Source: Aphanomyces cochlioides (lineage: Eukaryota; Oomycota; Saprolegniomycetes; Saprolegniales; Verrucalvaceae). Taken from it: a DNA stretch of 64,000 nt. Location: the NCBI GenBank assembly GCA_019828595.1, contig JAHQRK010000007.1:682001-746000 (forward strand), written 5' to 3'. The notes beneath the pieces are model-generated. The model ran no database searches and was not told where the DNA came from. It saw only the letters and a program-made list of their open reading frames with translations. The position numbers were made by a program, and so were the translations under genes. How positions within the stretch are numbered: the first letter of the stretch is position 1; each line of letters starts with the position of its first letter. This document shows positions 49,344-62,173 of this stretch, piece by piece.

Positions 49344-51021
49344 ATGGCAGCAGAAAAAGCCGCGAATCCAACGACGAAGACGGAACCAGCCAAAGAAGAT
49401 GAGCCGAATGACATGCTTTCTATCGCAGTGCTGATGGTCTTGTACACACTGCAAGGTATTCCAATGGGCTTGTCGAGCAGTGTGCCGTTCCTTCTACAAG
49501 GCAAAGTACGTCTGGCGCGATATGACTCATCTTCACGAGTGCATTAGGTTGGCTACGCAGAACAAGCTACGTTCAGTTTAGTGTCATGGCCGTTTAGTCT
49601 CAAATTAGTTTGGGCACCGATTGTCGACTCGATCTACTCGGAGTCATTTGGTCGACGCAAGTCGTGGCTCATTCCCGTGCAATTGATTTGCTCGGCCATG
49701 ATGATTTTCGGTATATTACACGACACCATCGATTAGACGTAACCACTATCCTTGTAGGTGGTCCATTCGTTGGCATTCTCCTCGATATGGAAGAGCCTGG
49801 TGTTCATTTGCTGACACTGTTCTTCTTTGCGCTGTATTTCCTCATGGCGACCCAAGACATTGCCGTTGATGGATGGGCGCTCACGATGCTTAGTGCCAAG
49901 AACGTCGAATACGCTTCTACGTGCAATTCCATCGGTCAAATGCTCGGATACTTTATCGCCTATGTCGGATTTCTCGCTCTTAATGATCCATCAACATGTA
50001 ATGCTTATTTTCGCGCGGTACCAGAAGACTCGGGTATGTCTGCTTCCTCCCACAGCCATCATCTCATCCCCTTCTCTCCAGGCATTGTCACCTTGGCCTC
50101 ATTTATGACCTTTTGGGGCTATGTGTTCCTTGTCACTACTCTCATCGTGTGGTTTTTCAAGTCGGAGAAGAACGATCCTGACCACAACTTGACGATTCGC
50201 GAGACGTATCATCAAATGTGGTCCGTTGTCCAGCTTCCCTCCGTGCTTGCATTGACCGCCGTGCAACTTACCTGCAAGGTCGCCTTTTCTGCAACCGATG
50301 CGGTGTTTTCGCTCAAACTGGTCGAATATGGCGTCCACAAGGAGAAACTCGCGCTGTTGTCGCCGATTCTCGTCCCTCTTGGGTTGATTCTGCCTGTCGT
50401 TATTACTTCTCGCATGAACAAAGACGCGCCACTGCAATTGTTCCTCTACGCGATTCCACTCCGATTGATGGTTGGCGTCATTTACGCCTTCGTCGTTTAC
50501 TACACACCAACAATCATGAGTCACACGGAAGATGTCCACTACATCTACTACTGCTTCTTGCTCCTGGCCGGCGCGTTCCATGAGACGACATCCATGATGA
50601 TGTATGTGCCGCAAATGGCGTTCTTCGCCAAAGTGAGCGATCCAACGATCGGCGGCACATATATGACGTTCCTCAATACGATTTCAAACCTGGGTTCCAA
50701 GGTGCGTAACATCATTCTTCCGTGGTATTTCACCTTCTCTACTAGTGGCCTAATTCATTGAGTTTGGCGTTGGTCGACACGTTGTCATCCAAGGTTTGCT
50801 CAACGGACGCGACAAATTTGTGCCGTGACCACGATGCCAAAGTGGCTTGTGAAGCGACAAACAGCGGCCATTGCACAATTCTTGTCGATGGTTTCTTTGT
50901 CGAGACAGCGATTTGTACAGTTGTTGGCATCGTGTGGTTGGTTTTCATGTACCGCCGCGTGGATGCGCTTCAGAAATTGCCCATGGCAGCATGGCGCATT
51001 CGTAAAGACAAGATGAATTAA
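49344..51021 (+). CDS. SLC33A1: Acetyl-CoA transporter (AT-1/SLC33A1 family), 498 aa
   Basis: CDS join(49344..49505,49548..49710,49758..50033,50082..50701,50746..51021). The protein imports acetyl-CoA into the ER lumen in other eukaryotes, for acetylation of glycoproteins and gangliosides. Markers: YTLQGIPMGLSSSVPFLLQ in the first membrane segment, FGRRKSWLIPVQ (MFS loop), LMATQDIAVDGWALTML, NSIGQMLGYF, PQMAFFAKVSDPTIGGTYMTFLN and WPNSLSLALVDTL. A Cys-rich luminal loop (KVCS, NLCRDH, KVAC) precedes the last segment. About 11-12 membrane segments. The four introns are 42-48 nt; the third (50034-50081, 48 nt) is a multiple of three without stops. It ends 12 bp from the KRR1 stop on the opposite strand. 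Confidence 0.93.
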
Positions 51022-51033
51022 CGCTCATCTCAA

Positions 51034-52355
<1,322 letters not shown>

Positions 52356-53015
52356 GAGTGTTCAACTTGTGGCGCTTCGCACCAATGGTTCGTTGGAAAA
52401 AGTACAAAGTTCGAATCGTACTTCCAAAAGTCTAACAATAGTATTGACAATATATTCCTTGAGAAAATATATTGAAATACTATTGCAATACATTCACAAT
52501 CAATTAACAATGTATTGCAAAGGTGCCCGAGCCAAAGCCCTCAATTGAAATAGCAAGCAGGTCACTTCAGATAACATTGGATGGTTCGAGACTAGCAAGC
52601 AGCCTTTAAGAAAAACTACAGTAGGGAGTGGCTAGCTGCCCTAAAGCCACTAAAGGAACTTTCGCTGGTTTCCACATGGAAATTGATGGGAATGAGGCTC
52701 TAGGGGCCATCGTGTCAAGTTAAGACGGGGCCGCCGATTGCAAGTGCGAAATATATATGAGCTGCAACGAATTGAGCCAGCTCAGCACACAGTCTGCCAT
52801 TTGTTAGGAGACTAAATTTGCTGTAAAGCTACACTGCCGGTGTATTCATGGCTCCGATTGAAATTGATGAAGAAAAAGAGGGCATGGAATCTAGAGACCG
52901 AGCTCATCCAATTCTAACGAGCAATACCTATGGCAGCCTATTGCTGCAGCTCCGCGACGTAGCAAGTGCCAACGGCAAAGAGGTTGTTGGCCAAACCCAA
53001 CTTGGTTGTGTTATC
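52356..53015. other. Divergent promoter region between KRR1 and the TMEM185-like gene
   Basis: An ATG at 52848 opens a 61-codon frame with no recognisable domain that ends inside the palindrome cluster at 53016; I do not support it as a gene. Otherwise no feature seen. Confidence 0.4.
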
Positions 53016-53043
53016 TATCCGGATTTTGGATGATTATCCGGAA
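53016..53043. promoter_or_regulatory. Two TATCCGGA palindrome-type sites upstream of the TMEM185-like gene
   Basis: TATCCGGATT (53016-53025) and TATCCGGAAT (53035-53044) lie 19 bp apart and 25-53 bp before the ATG. The same decamer stands before two other genes in the window. Confidence 0.5.
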
Positions 53044-53068
53044 TTCTACAAGCCACAGTTCAACTCCG

Positions 53069-54163
53069 ATGAGCCAACTGGACGTTGGCGATCGACCTCG
53101 ACATGGCGAGCGTTTGCCGCTCATCCAGCAGTCTCGGAGCCATTCTGCGCAGGAATCCGAGCCACCGATTGATCCTTGCTTGTGGATCCTCAAGCAATGG
53201 AAAGCGACACTTGCATATGAAGCCAAAGGCCCTGTGCCATTGCATGTAGCTGCCATGGGCGTCGGTACGTTGTCTTCTTGCTTTAAATGGCTCTGTGGCT
53301 CGATTAGGGATCGTCATTTCTGCTGTATTCGATAGAATGTCGTATCAAGAACACCCAGCCATAGTGAAGTCGCCAAGCGCAACTACGGAGCATTATTACA
53401 CGTGGGACCATGTGCTCGTATCTGTGATTCTGTTCGACGTGTTGTATTCGATCACATGGATGCGAAATGCAACATCACTGGTGCCTTGGCGTCATCGCAT
53501 GATCATGGGCGTCCAGTCTTTGCTCCTCTTGGTGACGCAGGTGCTCTTTTTCTGCAAAATGCTTGGACCTTGTGCAATCAAATGGATCTACGTCTGTGCT
53601 CCTTTAATAGCATGGACGGCTCTGGCGATCGCCCGGCAAAAGTGGCACTCCCTGCTTGGGATGACAGTCGTCGGCGCTGCTCTAAAGCTTGATGGTGTAC
53701 TTCCATGGGATTGGAGCGGTGTCTTTGCCCCCATTTGGTGTCTTCTTGCGCTCTTTGCACCATTGGTATGTCCAGAGCCGAGCTAATTGTCCTTACGCCT
53801 GCGTGTATATAGGCTTGGCTTCTTCCAGACCAAGTTCCTGGAGAAGACAGCGCATGGACAGTATTTAAGAAGTGGTTTTGGCTTTTGCAAGCTTTTGCCA
53901 CGTATGGCGCCTGCGTCCCTTTAGTCATTAAGCTTGATATTGGCTCAACGGTCCTCAAGAAAGAAGACGGGAGCACATGGGACTGGTTGCCGTTCCGAAC
54001 GATCGTTGCTGTGTGGCTTTTGCCTGTTACTTGTGTCGCCATCCTTGCCTTCTTTGTGGTACGCTTGGCCCTGCGATTCTTCTCATCACAATGGATTTAG
54101 TACATTTACGCAGCGTTCGACTCTTCGTCAAGGCGAGAACGACGTCGTCGAAGTCGCCGATGA
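53069..54163 (+). CDS. TMEM185-like multi-pass membrane protein, 320 aa
   Basis: CDS join(53069..53264,53308..53765,53813..54058,54101..54163); introns 43, 47 and 42 nt. After a polar N terminus of about 50 residues there are seven or eight hydrophobic segments. The block LKLDGVLPWDWSGVFAPIWCLLAL matches the signature of the transmembrane fragile-X-F (TMEM185/Tmemb_185A) family, whose exact role is unknown (putative ER/endomembrane protein). The C terminus is a short Arg/Ser-rich cytosolic tail (SSRRERRRRSRR), reached only if the last intron is spliced; otherwise reading stops at 54100. The ATG at 53069 was chosen because the palindromes upstream look like promoter; in-frame upstream ATGs exist. 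Confidence 0.68.
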
Positions 54164-54216
54164 GACTCATGGATGTCAGTCATGGTATAGAAGTTTAGGA
54201 ATGGGTCAACTCTTTG

Positions 54217-54579
54217 TTAAGGAAGATTGTTGGGCTCAAGAGTTATCGTTGGAGTAGCAGCAAGCGCTCGAGCACTGAAAGAGAAATTAGCCGTGATCAT
54301 TTTCAACGCGACGAAGATCGTTTTGCCCATTTTGTCAGCGCGATCACACTGCATGTTGTATGTGAGGATGATGGATTTTTCTCGGGCTTGAGTACGTTTC
54401 TGGAGGTACAAGCTAGCCCAACTGTAGCTGAACTTGCTCGAATCGGATACGAGCATGACGTAGACACGATAGAGGTCTTTCGTCGCTGCAATCAACACAC
54501 ACGTTTGCGACGCTTCCAACGGATCCTCGAGATCTTCAATATATTTCAAGAAATCGATTGACGTCATCGTAGCTGCCAT
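54217..54579 (-). CDS. 120-aa protein of unknown function, tandem copy A
   Basis: The ATG at 54579 aligns with the start of copy B; an in-frame ATG at 54612 would add 11 residues. The protein has no signal peptide or membrane segment that I can see. Conserved between the copies: FLKYIEDLEDP-like start, YRVYVML, LTYNMQCDR, DKMGKT, VALKMIT, SFSARALAAT and TITL. About 86 of 120 residues are identical to copy B by eye. Strong protein conservation with diverged spacers argues for two real genes. I do not recognise the family. Confidence 0.7.
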   Translation of the reverse strand: MAATMTSIDFLKYIEDLEDPLEASQTCVLIAATKDLYRVYVMLVSDSSKFSYSWASLYLQKRTQAREKSIILTYNMQCDRADKMGKTIFVALKMITANFSFSARALAATPTITLEPNNLP

Positions 54580-55099
54580 CTCGGAGGACAATTGCAAAAT
54601 GTGATTCTTCATCGGATTGTTCCTTTTCAATTTATGAGGACTTGTTTGTCGGACAAATCCAACTCTTTGAATTTTTCAAGGTATGCCGTCGCAAAATTCG
54701 AAAAGATGACAGAGCCATCAAGTATATTCCAAGGAGAGTCATCAGCTCTTAAAAGCTGAGGGTTGTCCTATTCTCGAATACTGACTGTATGCTTTGAGCT
54801 GTTGCCGATGACATCTGAACTTGCGAGGGAGAGTAATTTCGTCGGCATCAGTGGTCGTTTGGCCCCGATTCCCTCGGGCTACATTGATGAGAACGTTGCC
54901 ATCCAAACCTTTGTGTGGAATTGAATGCTCATTGACTCAATTCGTTTATTCTCCACTCTATGGTGGAGTAAATTTGAGGACAGGGAGTGATCACGTTTGG
55001 ACTGTGTGGCTAGCGTCAGGAATTTTCAGTGGAAGTGCATTCGACGTTGATATCGTCAGTTGCATTTTGATTTAATTTCGTGTTTCTACTCGAGATCTC
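54580..55099. other. Spacer between tandem copies A and B
   Basis: It contains the putative promoter of copy A. TTGTTTGTCGGACAA (about 54645) recurs upstream of copy B (about 55515), showing that the upstream region was duplicated too. No gene seen. Confidence 0.5.
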
Positions 55100-55462
55100 T
55101 TAGCCGCGAATGTTGGGAACTAGAGTTATCGTCTGAGTAGCAGCGAGAGCCCTTGCACTGAAGGAGAAGCTGGATGTGATCATTTTCAGCGCGACGAGGA
55201 CTGTTTTACCCATTTTGTCAGGTCGGTCGCATTGCATGTTGTATGTGAGAACTATTGATTTGTCTTGTGCTTGGACTCGTTCCTCGAGATAGATGCCAGC
55301 TGCGCTACAGCTTAATTTACTGACATCTCTGATCAACATGACATAAACACGATAAATATCCTTGGTCGATGCGATCGAGACGCAGGTTTCTGACGCCTCT
55401 GTTGGATCTTGAAGGTCTTCAATGTATTTCGTAAAGTCCATGAATGTCATGGTAGCTGTCAT
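55100..55462 (-). CDS. 120-aa protein of unknown function, tandem copy B
   Basis: ATG at 55462, 120 codons, no intron. It shares YIEDLQDP, YRVYVMLI, SIVLTYNMQCDR, DKMGKTVLVALKMIT and FSFSARALAATQTITLVP with copy A. The differences are mostly conservative (I/V, E/Q, K/R), suggesting purifying selection. The fold looks mixed helix/strand. Function unknown. Confidence 0.75.
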   Translation of the reverse strand: MTATMTFMDFTKYIEDLQDPTEASETCVSIASTKDIYRVYVMLIRDVSKLSCSAAGIYLEERVQAQDKSIVLTYNMQCDRPDKMGKTVLVALKMITSSFSFSARALAATQTITLVPNIRG

Positions 55463-55831
55463 GATTGAGAGGAAAATTCAAAACTGAGCGTTGGAGCTTC
55501 CGTGGAGGATTTTTTGTTTGTCGGACAAGTGCTACTCTCATACAGTGACATTTGGTAGTTTTGGTGTAACTGTTGATGGCATTTCTTGTTGAGTTTGTGT
55601 CAGAGATCTGATTGATGTGAACTTGCAAGAAGCGTGCAATATCGAATTGTGCAGAGGTAAAATTTTCCTTCATTGCCTATTGCGATAATTCAAATAACTG
55701 ATATCGTAGGCGCCAAGAGTCCATCAAATTCACCGACAAAGATCTAGAGTTGACAATGGTGAGTTAAATGCAAACTTCGCTCAACTACGTGTTTGGACAC
55801 ATTTGGTGCGAAGGAGAGAAATATATCAGTT
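55463..55831. other. Spacer between copy B and CEP120 3' end
   Basis: No gene supported. It includes the TTGTTTGTCGGACAA box also found upstream of copy A. Confidence 0.4.
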
Positions 55832-58800
55832 TTACGGCTTTTTGGCTGCGATGAGTCGATTCAGCTCTTGAATGACAAAACTCTCTTCAGTGTATTGGCC
55901 CGTTTCCAAGAGCTCTTGTTTTTCTTGTTGGAGTCGGAGGAGCTCTTTCCCTTGACTGAACTGCAATTCTCGGAGCACATCGAGCTGCTTCTTGATTGCC
56001 TTCAACTCTTCGCGATCACCATCCAATACATATCTAAACTATCAAGTGAAAAATAGTTTCTCAATTCTATCTTCACCTTTCTTCCCGAGCAATATATTTG
56101 AGCCTCAGAGCTTCCAAATCCTGAACCTTTTGCTCTTCCTGTTTCCGCTTTTCTTGGTGCAGAAGCTGTGTTAACCTGTCGACTTGAACACTAAGCTCTT
56201 TTTGCACTTGTACTTCTTTATCCTTTTCAACTTGAAGAAGTCGCAGTTGCTTTTCCTACGAGTGTTCATATTTTTGTCCAAACGCGATTGATTTATTTTT
56301 ACCAGAGTCGCAATTGTTGCTTGATGCTGAATAATTTCCTGTCGGAGCACATTCTCTGGGCTTTTGCGTTGCTCGAGTCGCAGAGCAGCGAGATCTTGCT
56401 CCAATTGCTTCAGCTGAGACTCCGCTCGGATCTTTTTATTCATGAGTATCGCAATAAGCACAGTTTAACGCACCGCTCGTTGCTCCATTTGGTTACACAA
56501 AAAATCGCTCGTTTGTTTTTGTTGTTCCGCCAACGAAAGAGCATGTTGCGTTTCGCTTTTCGTTTTCCGCTGCACAATGTCCATTTCTTGCTTTTGGATC
56601 GTCAATTTGTGCTGAAGTGCTTCTTCAGCCTTTTGCAGTGCACGTTCTCGTTCATCAAGATCATGCAAAGTTTGTCGGAGTTTCTTTTCAAGTGCTAGGT
56701 ACTCTTGTTGAGCATCTCGGACCTATGGAACTTTAACCAAGAGTCAGATGCATGACCGCACTGTCTGCATACGCTCCTTTTCCCTCAAGGCCCACTCGGC
56801 CTCTAGAGTTTCCATGCGTTTAGCTTCGTTTTGCTCCATTGCTAGCTGCTGCTTCTTCTTCGAGGTTTCCCAAGCTCGTTTTTCAGCCAGAAATGAAGCG
56901 CGCACTTTGTCAAGTGTAGCAGCACATGAGCACTACAAATGTACGCGTCAAATTTAATGCACTTTCTTTGGCGAGTTTACCTTGGAGTATTTTGGTACTT
57001 CCTGGCGAGATACCTGAGGAGGTTTTTCCAGTGGTTGTGGCTTCTCAACTATTTGTTCGGGCTCCACTGATGTAATTTCAACAGGAATTTCAGCTGGTGC
57101 TGGGCGAATTCCTTCGTCTAAAATCCTGCAGACAATATGAACAAAGGTTTAAAATTTTGCAATACTCTTCAGACTGTAGAAACGTCGCTAGCGCATGAAG
57201 AACACCAATTTTTTCGTTGGACGTCAAATCCACAAGTGGAAGGTATACATCGCATGAGCTCAATGGCCGATACAAACTTGGGCCATCGTGGATTGTGTGG
57301 GCCGACCAGTCGTGGACAATAGCGCCACATGTTTTGCACTCAAATTGCACGGTGGCATAAGCCAAGTACTGGAAACTCCACACTGCTTGAGCAACGACAT
57401 TTCCTCTTGATGTAACGCTAAGAGTAAGTGGTATTTGCAAATGAGCCTTGCTGACACGTTCAAACGTGGTTCTTCCACCCGTCACTTCGATTTCTTGCTG
57501 GGATTGAGCGAGATGGAACTCTTCGGTCTTGACTATTCAATGGTCGTTCGATGAATGCAGTGGCACTACTTACATAGAGGACCAGCATAAAAAGGATGCG
57601 CGTATTCAACTTGAAGAGGGGCATCAGAAGGCGACGCTAATTTCACGGATGCAATATGGACACGAAGAATACAATTCGCAATGCTTGGTAGCTGCGGTTT
57701 CAGTGCTGGAGATGGCAAGGACTTGTGCCACGAAAATCCGCATTCTCCCACCTCTCGACCTTGAGAATCATGAATTTTTGCTACAGTTGTTGATGGAATG
57801 ATCTGTGCGTTCCAGATACGACCGGAATCGTCCGTCAGAGTGAAACTCGCATCTGGGGATACGAGAGAGCACGTCTTTACTGAGCAAGATTCAACATTAT
57901 CAAGAGTATGGAAGGTGTCAAATCGGACGATTTCTTGGTGATTGCCGAGAATCAAGGTCATTTGACGAGGAGAATCGCCACCCCGCAAGACGATATAGTT
58001 GATCGAAACGTAGTTCGGGAAAGTTTGAAGTTGTGTTGGTTCAGGTGTGGAAGAACTTGCTGGGAGATGTTGAGGTAGCAACGATTCTTGCACGAGTTCC
58101 AGTGATAAGAGAATATGACCCATTGGAATGCCTAGTCATCACTGAATCGTTGACAACAAATCATGCTACCTTTTGTCTCGTTGGATGGGATAAATGGAAA
58201 TGGTCCATCGATTTTCAGTGGTACAAAGTCATCGTCGCTAGTAGATGAAAGCCAATCTTCCAAAGGGACTTCGATACGACACAAAATACGATCGACAGTA
58301 CAAAGGAAGACTGGCAAAACCTTCATTGTCCGTAGCATGGAGGAGATAGAAGCTACGGAACTCTTCAATCGAAAAGAATCTTGAATGACATCGAACGTTG
58401 CAACGTCGAGATTGTGAAATACATCGGTTTGGACAACCACATCAAACATGGAATAGCTCAACCAGAAGCCCTTGTCAAGAATTGCTGACAGCTCAAGCGG
58501 TGAACACTTTTTCAGAAGCTTTTCTACCATCGCGCTCATTTCTCGAGCACCTAGCATCGACTTAAGAAACTTCATGCATGATAAAATAGAACCTTCAACC
58601 ACAATGGATAATACATACACGCCCACAGGGTGATCGCCAAGCACTAGATAATCGCTGTCTTCTTGTGCAGTTTCTTCATTTGTCACTACAGGTTCTCGAG
58701 GTGATTCCGTTGGAGGAATTGATAGCGCTTTGCGAAGCTGACTGCTCACTTGAATTTCTCCGCCGTACTTTGAGTTGACGAGCTTGACCCATCGAAGGGC

Positions 58801-59182
58801 CATGTCTGGCGTTCTACTCACATGTTGATCATTCTCTAGAGAATCAGAACATTCACCTTAAGTCCATGAAAAACCACCCAAGGCTGTACACTTCATCACC
58901 GATCCCGAATACATACAATTTCAACGTTGGAGCTTTGCTCTTAAGAGCTCTCAGTTCTTTTGTTGTGAAGTACCACGAGATACGGCCGCTGTCTTGGCGC
59001 CAGATGAATCTGTCATCGTGGCGTTTAGCCGTCTTTTTACCACTTCCACTGCTTCGCAGCTCGCCATTGATAGTGCATTGAACACGTAGCTCAAGGGACT
59101 CAGAATCCAGCGGCGTACCACCAAGAGCGATCGAATTGAAGAGAAAGTACTGCGCTCCACGCACTTGGATCTGTAATTCCAT
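55832..59182 (-). CDS. CEP120: CEP120-like centriolar/basal-body protein, 989 aa
   Basis: Complement join(55832..56033,56077..56255,56303..56431,56474..56722,56762..56932,56981..57125,57166..57532,57574..58131,58170..58813,58857..59182). CEP120 promotes centriole elongation and ciliogenesis. N-terminal C2-like domain (MELQIQVRGAQYF, LYVFGIGDEVYSLGWFFMDLR), the DUF3668-type middle (ALRWVKLVNSKYGGEIQVS, VGVYVLSIVVEG, MFDVVVQTDVFHNL, LCRIEVPLEDWL), a second C2-like region (VEYAHPFYAGPL, WSFQYLAYATVQFECK), then about 330 residues of coiled coil ending ELLETGQYTEESFVIQELNRLI. Length is close to animal CEP120. Nine introns of 38-48 nt, the shortest 38 nt (58132-58169). Its presence implies a flagellate stage. 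Confidence 0.85.
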
Positions 59183-59394
59183 TTTGGATTGACTGTTCAA
59201 ATTCAAAAATGAGTTATTTTGGCCAATCCGTTGCGACGGCTTAGTTTAAGCCAATAAAACGCCAATAATTACAAAATTCGTGATTTGATTGGCTAAAACT
59301 TGATGGAGATGTACTAGTATTTGATTGGATAAAACTATGAATATCATCCCAAGCTTCACTAAGGTCAACATGTTTATGGGAATCTACAGACTGT

Positions 59395-60048
59395 CTAATG
59401 GCGATGGTCCTTGTAAGCACAATCGGTTCTTGTGATCTTCGTCCCAGCGTTGTCAGTATTGAGACACGTGAGCATTTCGGCTCGGATTTCGTCCGCGAGG
59501 TTGCGATCCCGGCTGCGCAACCAGAGCTCAAAGCGGTATGCATGGGTATCTTTTTTGTTCTACGCCGAGATTTTTGTCAGGCACAATAGGAGAACCGCCA
59601 TACCTTGTGGATGATGCGCGCTCCTGTGATTTCGTTGTCGGGGTCGATCGTCTCTCCAATCATGCCTAGGACCAGCTTGTCCCAAGTTTCGTCTAATTCG
59701 GCGGCTTGTAACTCTACACCATAATATGAGTATCGAATTTGTAGCTAGGAACATACTCAGGGAGATTTGCCATTCGCCGCCGGTGATATTGACAGGGTCT
59801 TCCCATTCTGGTCGAATGCCGTCCTTGAAGACACAGAACGACTGCACGGCGCGATCGACAAATTTCTTCTTGGAGATACCGTCAAACAAAACCTGGCTGG
59901 GTTTTGGGATGTTGTTCCAGTAGGACCAAAACTCTTCGACGGTTCCAAACGTACACAACTTGTGTAAATTGTCTGCGTAGTTCCCCTTGTTGTTGTTTTC
60001 ACGGAGTTCCCACACACTCCATGCAGAATTGAGCCGATGTTCCGTCAT
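59395..60048 (-). CDS. EIF4E: eIF4E-family cap-binding protein, 188 aa
   Basis: Complement join(59395..59559,59604..59713,59757..60048); introns 44 and 43 nt. eIF4E binds the mRNA 5' cap and recruits eIF4G. Visible hallmarks: HRLNSAWSVWELREN, TFGTVEEFWSYWNNIPKPS, FCVFKDGIRPEWEDPVNITGGEW (cap-stacking W-E pair), ELDETWDKLVLGMIGETID and ITGARIIHK followed by FELWLRSRD. The N terminus is short, with almost no extension before the fold. FWSYWNNI rather than FW.YNHI suggests a divergent or class II-like member. It lies 212 bp upstream of CEP120 on the same strand. Confidence 0.93.
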
Positions 60049-60643
60049 CCCCACAGCCGTCCGAAACAGTTGAATAAAACGTGCAAGAAAAACACAACCA
60101 CGTTAAACAAATAAACTCGATTTGATTTATTATTTTGACAGGTCAAATGTTTTGACAAGGAACGAGTTCTCCAGCTCAGTCGACTGCTTTATCACGGTCT
60201 ACCAGCTTTTCACGAGTTGAAAACAATCGAATGCAACGAGCGAACCTGGGAAAAGCAACAGCAGAACCATCGTAGAGTCAACCACGCATTTATATTGCAC
60301 CAATGAAAGGTCCATCGATTGGCAATCAGACATTCTACCTAGTCACATCAAGCTCAGCAACAAAACCGCAGTGGTGGAAAGTGCGCACCTGAAGTTGGTT
60401 ACTGTATGGTCTTCGTTGCTACATCTCAATCCAGACCCAGGTGATGATGTTCAATCAAGCATCGAAATGCATGACACGCTTCTAATTGGACTGTGAAGAC
60501 TGTTCACATGGTTTTCAAGGTGGCACCATTGATTCCGTGTTGGACTCTTTCACCAAAGTGCTTCATCGGCCAGTGTCATGGATGCAATGCAATAAATTCC
60601 CGTTTAAACCGAACCATACTAAACTCTCAAAGTTTACATAATG
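60049..60643. other. Divergent promoter region between eIF4E and FKBP
   Basis: No gene seen. AT-rich near the eIF4E start; the palindromic pair lies at its right end. Confidence 0.45.
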
Positions 60644-60675
60644 TATCCGGATACTAGTCATGAGGTATCCGGATA
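60644..60675. promoter_or_regulatory. Two perfect TATCCGGATA palindromes upstream of FKBP
   Basis: TATCCGGATA at 60644-60653 and 60666-60675, 22 bp apart centre to centre (two helical turns), 63-94 bp before the FKBP ATG. Perfect dyad symmetry suggests a dimeric factor binding twice on one face of the helix (inference). Confidence 0.6.
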
Positions 60676-60737
60676 TCTAACTTGGATGAACTTTTTGCCA
60701 CGTGTGTCATTTTTCAAGTTTTTCTCGAAGGTCCAAA

Positions 60738-61213
60738 ATGCGTGTGGCTGCGTGGATCTTTGGCGCGATCTGTGCTGTTGCGATGGCCAAGGAGGATTTG
60801 GCTCCCGATGCGCAGCTGCGTGTGGGTGTTAAGTACCGCCCTGAAACGTGCGCACGCAAGAGTGAAAGTGGAGACAAGTTGTCCATGCATTACACTGGTA
60901 CCTTGCGCAAGGATGGCTCCAAGTTTGATTCGAGCGTCGATCGCAACTCGCCTTTTGAGTTTACATTGGGAGCTGGTCAAGTGATCAAGGTACTCGGTAT
61001 CTCGCTCAGTCTATTCTGATGAAGAGGGGTTCTTTGTAGGGCTGGGATCAAGGCTTGGTTGGAATGTGCATTGGCGAAAAGCGTCGCCTGACCATTCCGT
61101 CCGGCATGGGCTACGGTGATCGTGGGTCGCCCCCAAAGATTCCAGGAGGAGCCACTTTGGTCTTTGATGTCGAGCTGTTGGATATCTTGAATTCTCCCAA
61201 GAACGAACTCTAA
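60738..61213 (+). CDS. FKBP2: FKBP2-like ER peptidyl-prolyl isomerase, 141 aa
   Basis: CDS join(60738..60989,61040..61213) with a 50-nt intron. Signal peptide [17 protein letters not shown], then one FKBP domain: [38 protein letters not shown] (the Trp at the base of the active site), [38 protein letters not shown]. It ends KNEL, a plausible variant of the KDEL/HDEL ER-retention signal. It would catalyse proline isomerisation during folding in the ER lumen. The stop is 15 bp from the 3' end of the next gene on the other strand. Confidence 0.95.
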
Positions 61214-61228
61214 ATCAATGTCTCTTTT

Positions 61229-62173
61229 TTATTTCTTCAGCAGATCTTGGTGTATCCGAGTTGCTTCGGATTCCTCTCGTCGCTTCGAGATATCGCTACG
61301 ACCTTGCAGTTTCTCGAGCTTTTCTTGGATCCTTCGCTCAATTCGTGCCTCGGCAGCTATTCTTTCAGCCAGCTCTTTCTCATCTCGAATACGTTTGGCC
61401 TCCTTAGCTTCCTCAAGCTTCTCTTCAATCTTGAACCGAATTAAATTCTTGTTGTGCAGCCATGACAGAGATCCGTCCACAGCAGCCCAGGTTTCGACCG
61501 CATCAATGAGAGCGCGAGGATGCAATCGAGGCTCAACTGGCTTTTGTGGAAGGTCATCTCCGTTCCACCAAGCATTGATCTTCGCAATCCATGCTTCAGG
61601 ACTGAAAAAGTCGTCGTCATCGTCTTCCCAAAGGTATTTCCACCAGGCATCGACTTGTTCCTTCATATTTTCATCTTCCCACCATTGCCAGAACTTTGCC
61701 TCGACTTGCGCCATCAAGTCCTTGGTTTCTGGCTTCACTTCAGTCACTTCGCTTTCGATGATCGTCTCTGAAGGAAGTACATCCGGCAATGGAGGTGCTG
61801 TGCTCTTGCCCAATACAGCTTCTTCCAGAGCTCTCAAGCGTGATTGAAGCGTATGGAGATTCGACTGGACAGTTTGCATTTGAGAGCGCATTTCTGCCTC
61901 TCTCTTCTCTTCCTCTTCGACTTCAGCCCTTGCTTTCATCATCAGAAGTATTTTTGCAGCTTCGTTGTCATTCTCCATTTCCAACTTAACACTGTGGAGA
62001 TATAGACCAGTCATCGTCCCAGGGCCAAAAGCGATGAATGCATAAAAGAGAATGCGCTTGGGAGTGAGAAGTTGCCTACAATATGCTGTGTGAAGAGGTG
62101 TTCACGACTTGTTGATCGCCTACTCGACAGAATCTGCTGGTGCGGCGGAGAAGAGCTGCTTGAACGACGCCAT
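61229..62173 (-). CDS. Membrane-anchored Trp-rich coiled-coil protein, unknown, 298 aa
   Basis: Complement join(61229..62075,62124..62173) with a 48-nt intron. The N terminus MASFKQLFSAAPADS is followed by one hydrophobic segment (ILFYAFIAFGPGTMTGLYL, about residues 25-43). Then come a Glu-rich coiled coil (residues about 55-100), an acidic tryptophan-rich stretch of about 55 residues (FWQWWEDE, AWWKYLWEDDDDDFF, EAWIAKINAWWNG), and a C-terminal Lys/Glu/Arg coiled coil. I do not recognise the family. The start resembles a mitochondrial or membrane-targeting sequence, but this is uncertain. Confidence 0.75.

Noticed and set aside
52848..53033. 61-codon ORF upstream of the TMEM185-like gene
   Set aside because: It could be a first exon, but no good donor/acceptor pair joins it to the next exon in frame, and it ends within the promoter palindromes.
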